Assembly (NCBI GenBank): GCA_000526575.1 | Contig: JAGI01000003.1 | Coordinates: 124,001-188,000 of the forward strand | Direction of reading: 5' to 3' | Length of the DNA: 64,000 bases | Origin: Clostridium sp. 12(A) | Lineage (GTDB): Bacteria > Bacillota > Clostridia > Lachnospirales > Lachnospiraceae | In this document: piece by piece, positions 62,012 through 64,000 of the stretch | How positions within the stretch are numbered: the first letter of the stretch is position 1 | How the letters are laid out: each line of letters opens with the position of its first letter | Notes under the pieces: generated by a model | What the model was told of the DNA's origin: nothing | Seen by the model: the letters and a program-made list of their open reading frames with translations, nothing else | Databases searched by the model: none | Program-made: the position numbers and the translations under genes

Positions 62012-63187
62012 TTATTTTGCTACCTCATCTAAAAAGCTCTTGCCTGCAATGTCACCCTTTACTCCAAATAAATCAAGGACCGTAGCAGCTATGTCTGCAA
62101 AGGTATCTCTTGTGCCAATGGAAACGCCTGCTTTGATTCCCTCTCCATAGATGAGCATTGGTGTGTATTCTCTGGAATGGTCGGTACTTGGAGTTCCAGG
62201 GTCACAGCCATGGTCAGCGGTTATGATAAGGACATCATCTGCTCTCATGCCTTTCATGAATTCACCTAACTGCACATCGAAATCCGTAGCAGCCTGAGCA
62301 TAGCCCTTTACATCGTTTCTATGACCGTATACCATATCAAAATCCACCAGATTCACAAAGCAAATACCTTTAAAGTCATCTTTTTGCGCTTCCAGTGTCT
62401 TAATCATGCCGTCTGTATTATTCACAATAGAAGTTGTTTTATCAATTCCTTTTCCTGCAAAGATATCGTATATCTTTCCAATTCCAATGGTATCATAGCC
62501 AGCCTCTTTCAGGCAGTCAAGCATGGTAGTCTTAGGCGGAAGAAGGGAAAAATCATGGCGGTGAGGAGTCCGTTTATAATCAGGATAAGTCCCCTCAAAT
62601 GGCCTGGCAATTACTCGGCCAAGCCCGTGCTTTCCGGTCAGCAGCTCCCTTGCAATCTTGCAATAGCGGTAAAGCTCCTCTAGAGGAACCACTTCTTCAT
62701 GAGCGGCAATCTGGAACACGCTGTCTGCCGAAGTATAAACAATCAAATCCCCAGTCTCTACATGCTCTTTTCCGAAATCTCTGATGACATCGGTTCCGGA
62801 GTAAGGCTTATTACAGAGGATTCCTCTGCCCGTCTGCTTTTTAAATTCAGAAAGGATTTCCTCTGGAAATCCGTTGGGATAGGTGGGAAGAGGCTCTTCG
62901 GATATAATTCCGGCAATTTCCCAATGGCCTATGGTGGTGTCCTTTCCCTGGGACTTTTCTGTCATGCGTCCGAAGGAACCCACAGGCATCTCTTCTTTTT
63001 CTCCTGCTGTTACGCCATCTATGTTGAACATTCCCAGTTTTTTCAAATTAGGGGTGTAATACTCGTCTGCTTTTGCAATGCTTCCTAAGGTATTGCTTCC
63101 TTCGTCATGAAATTTCGCAGCATCTGGTGCTTCTCCAATCCCAAAGCTGTCTAATACAATTAAAAATACTCTTTTTGTCTCTGACAT
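62012..63187 (-). CDS. deoB: Phosphopentomutase
   Basis: A 391-residue manganese enzyme interconverting (deoxy)ribose-1-phosphate and -5-phosphate. It has RVFLIVLDSFGIGEAPDA, GKDTTIGHWEIAGI, YTSADSVFQIAAHEEVVPL, and the metal-binding VLIITADHGCDPGTPSTDHS. The ATG at 63187 is preferred because the AGGAGGT site is six bases away, whereas an ATG two codons earlier would overlap it. It is the first gene of the deo group. Confidence 0.96.
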   Translation of the reverse strand: MSETKRVFLIVLDSFGIGEAPDAAKFHDEGSNTLGSIAKADEYYTPNLKKLGMFNIDGVTAGEKEEMPVGSFGRMTEKSQGKDTTIGHWEIAGIISEEPLPTYPNGFPEEILSEFKKQTGRGILCNKPYSGTDVIRDFGKEHVETGDLIVYTSADSVFQIAAHEEVVPLEELYRYCKIARELLTGKHGLGRVIARPFEGTYPDYKRTPHRHDFSLLPPKTTMLDCLKEAGYDTIGIGKIYDIFAGKGIDKTTSIVNNTDGMIKTLEAQKDDFKGICFVNLVDFDMVYGHRNDVKGYAQAATDFDVQLGEFMKGMRADDVLIITADHGCDPGTPSTDHSREYTPMLIYGEGIKAGVSIGTRDTFADIAATVLDLFGVKGDIAGKSFLDEVAK

Positions 63188-63205
63188 ATTCATACCTCCT
63201 GTTAC

Positions 63206-63234
63206 GAAAAGGGATTGCTCTGCAATCCCTTCGA
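63206..63234 (-). terminator. Hairpin between the c-di-AMP receptor and deoB genes
   Basis: AAGGGATTGC and GCAATCCCTT form a 10-bp stem around a three-base loop, followed on the minus strand by TTTT. It may end or attenuate transcripts coming from the receptor gene. Confidence 0.65.
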
Positions 63235-63241
63235 CATTTCG

Positions 63242-63577
63242 TCAAATTTTTTCAAATCTTTCCACATCTGTTACAAATATAGTAGCGCCGCCCAGTTCAA
63301 CCGTGGTCGGCATCATCATAAAACCAGAGGATACGGATGCCAGGTTGGGAGCCGGTACATTATATGTTATCTTCTGGCGTTTCCCACAGGTGTCTTTAAT
63401 CAGATTAATGACCAATTCTACCTGCTCGTCTTCTGTACCTATCATCAAAGTCGTATTTCCCTTTTTTAAGAAGCCGCCTGTAGTGGCAAGTTTTGTCACG
63501 CTGTACTGGTGTTCATTCAGTGCATCGGTCACCCGGTTTCCATCATCGGAGCTAACGATAGCATAAATTATCTTCAT
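63242..63577 (-). CDS. darA: Cyclic-di-AMP receptor (DarA/PstA-like)
   Basis: A 111-residue PII-like protein that binds cyclic-di-AMP. The start MKIIYAIVSSDDGNRVTDAL is set by GAGGTGG; the longer frame is ignored. It shows QYSVTKLATTGGFLKKGNTT and LMIGTEDEQ, the loops that hold the nucleotide. The target of such proteins is unknown. It is unlinked by function to the deo genes behind it, and it shares the ion theme of c-di-AMP with the pump region elsewhere in the window. Confidence 0.92.
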   Translation of the reverse strand: MKIIYAIVSSDDGNRVTDALNEHQYSVTKLATTGGFLKKGNTTLMIGTEDEQVELVINLIKDTCGKRQKITYNVPAPNLASVSSGFMMMPTTVELGGATIFVTDVERFEKI

Positions 63578-63689
63578 ATCTACCACCTCACTTTTCATTT
63601 GGCAAAACTGCATTTATTAGATGGTTCTATTATAAAGCATAATCAGGAAAAATAAAACAACCAATCCTAAAATTTTTATAAGTTTTCTG

Positions 63690-64000
63690 TTAATAAGCAA
63701 GATTCTGCATTTTATAAAGAAGCTTTTGATAAATTCTCTCGCTCATCCATGGTTCATTCACCGCATGCAAGCATTCACTGAGCGCAAACCAGCCGACTGC
63801 ACTGTTTTCATCCTCTTTGTTATGGATAGGCAGTGTGTCATCCGCCTCCAACAGATACGTTACATTCAAATGAAGATGAGAAGAGACATAAGCTCCTTTT
63901 TTCTCATGACCGTCCACCGTGAGAATCTCCAGAGAAAAGATGTCCTTGCTCACCGGCACGACTTTGCTGATTCCGGTTTCTTCCATGGCCTCTCTAAGAG
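63690..64000 (-). CDS. NUDIX hydrolase (5' end outside window)
   Basis: The frame is open through the window edge; the visible 102 residues begin LREAMEETGI, the second half of a NUDIX box (R-E-x-x-E-E-x-G), so the start lies beyond 64000. The C-terminal part includes HLHLNVTYLLEADDTL and VGWFALSECLHAVNEPWMS. Such enzymes hydrolyse nucleoside diphosphates linked to another group; the substrate cannot be told from this part. Confidence 0.85.
   Translation of the reverse strand, partial: LREAMEETGISKVVPVSKDIFSLEILTVDGHEKKGAYVSSHLHLNVTYLLEADDTLPIHNKEDENSAVGWFALSECLHAVNEPWMSERIYQKLLYKMQNLAY

Overview
The window looks like a chromosomal segment of a low-GC, anaerobic Firmicute, most likely a Lachnospiraceae / Lacrimispora-like Clostridium (inferred from family content and style only). 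The signs are strong AGGAGG-type ribosome sites, a dusB-greA-lysS cluster, a hprK-murB-rapZ-whiA-crh-like cluster, a DUF1846 protein and a CarD regulator. No rRNA, tRNA, CRISPR array, IS element or prophage was recognised.

Layout. 1-3.2 kb: the 5' part of a sulfate-binding lipoprotein gene, a Fe/Mn superoxide dismutase, a small unknown gene and a YczE-type membrane protein. 3.3-11.2 kb, all on the minus strand: a visibly AT-rich island in which an agr-type quorum-sensing system (AgrA, AgrC, AgrB, AgrD) stands directly before a ribosomally made, Cys-rich peptide cluster. That cluster has a 46-residue precursor, a radical SAM/SPASM maturase, a companion maturation protein, an acyl-carrier-like protein and an ABC exporter. 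11.4-18.1 kb: a flavin reductase with a possible gene relic upstream, an AraC regulator, lysS, greA, dusB and a LacI regulator.

18.4-21.4 kb: uxaA-uxaB of uronate catabolism. 22.1-29.5 kb: a potassium/sodium-type module made of a short KdpD-like kinase, a KdpE-like regulator, a Na+,K+-ATPase-like (P2C) pump, two TrkA/RCK proteins and a hydrolase. 29.6-42 kb: a pectin/oligogalacturonide utilisation locus with a sugar isomerase, GH28 polygalacturonase, a binding-protein/two-permease importer, a shortened GH88/105-like protein, GH105, an esterase, a second binding protein, and AraC and LacI regulators. Four copies of the palindrome GTAAG-NN-CTTAC tie the uxa region to this locus.

42-64 kb: mostly conserved housekeeping genes on the minus strand. 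These are pfkA, dnaE, a Crh-like HPr with Glu15, whiA, rapZ, murB, hprK, uvrC, a DUF1653 protein, a secreted glycosidase-like lipoprotein, an acetyltransferase, tagI, map, DUF1846 (plus strand), carD, the deoxynucleoside salvage operon deoB-cdd-pdp-deoC, a c-di-AMP receptor and a partial NUDIX gene.

The most interesting parts are the agr-coupled peptide cluster with its small precursor gene, the pump module with helically phased TTCTCACA repeats in front of it, the shared uronate/pectin operator, and the degenerate GH88-like protein inside the importer operon.
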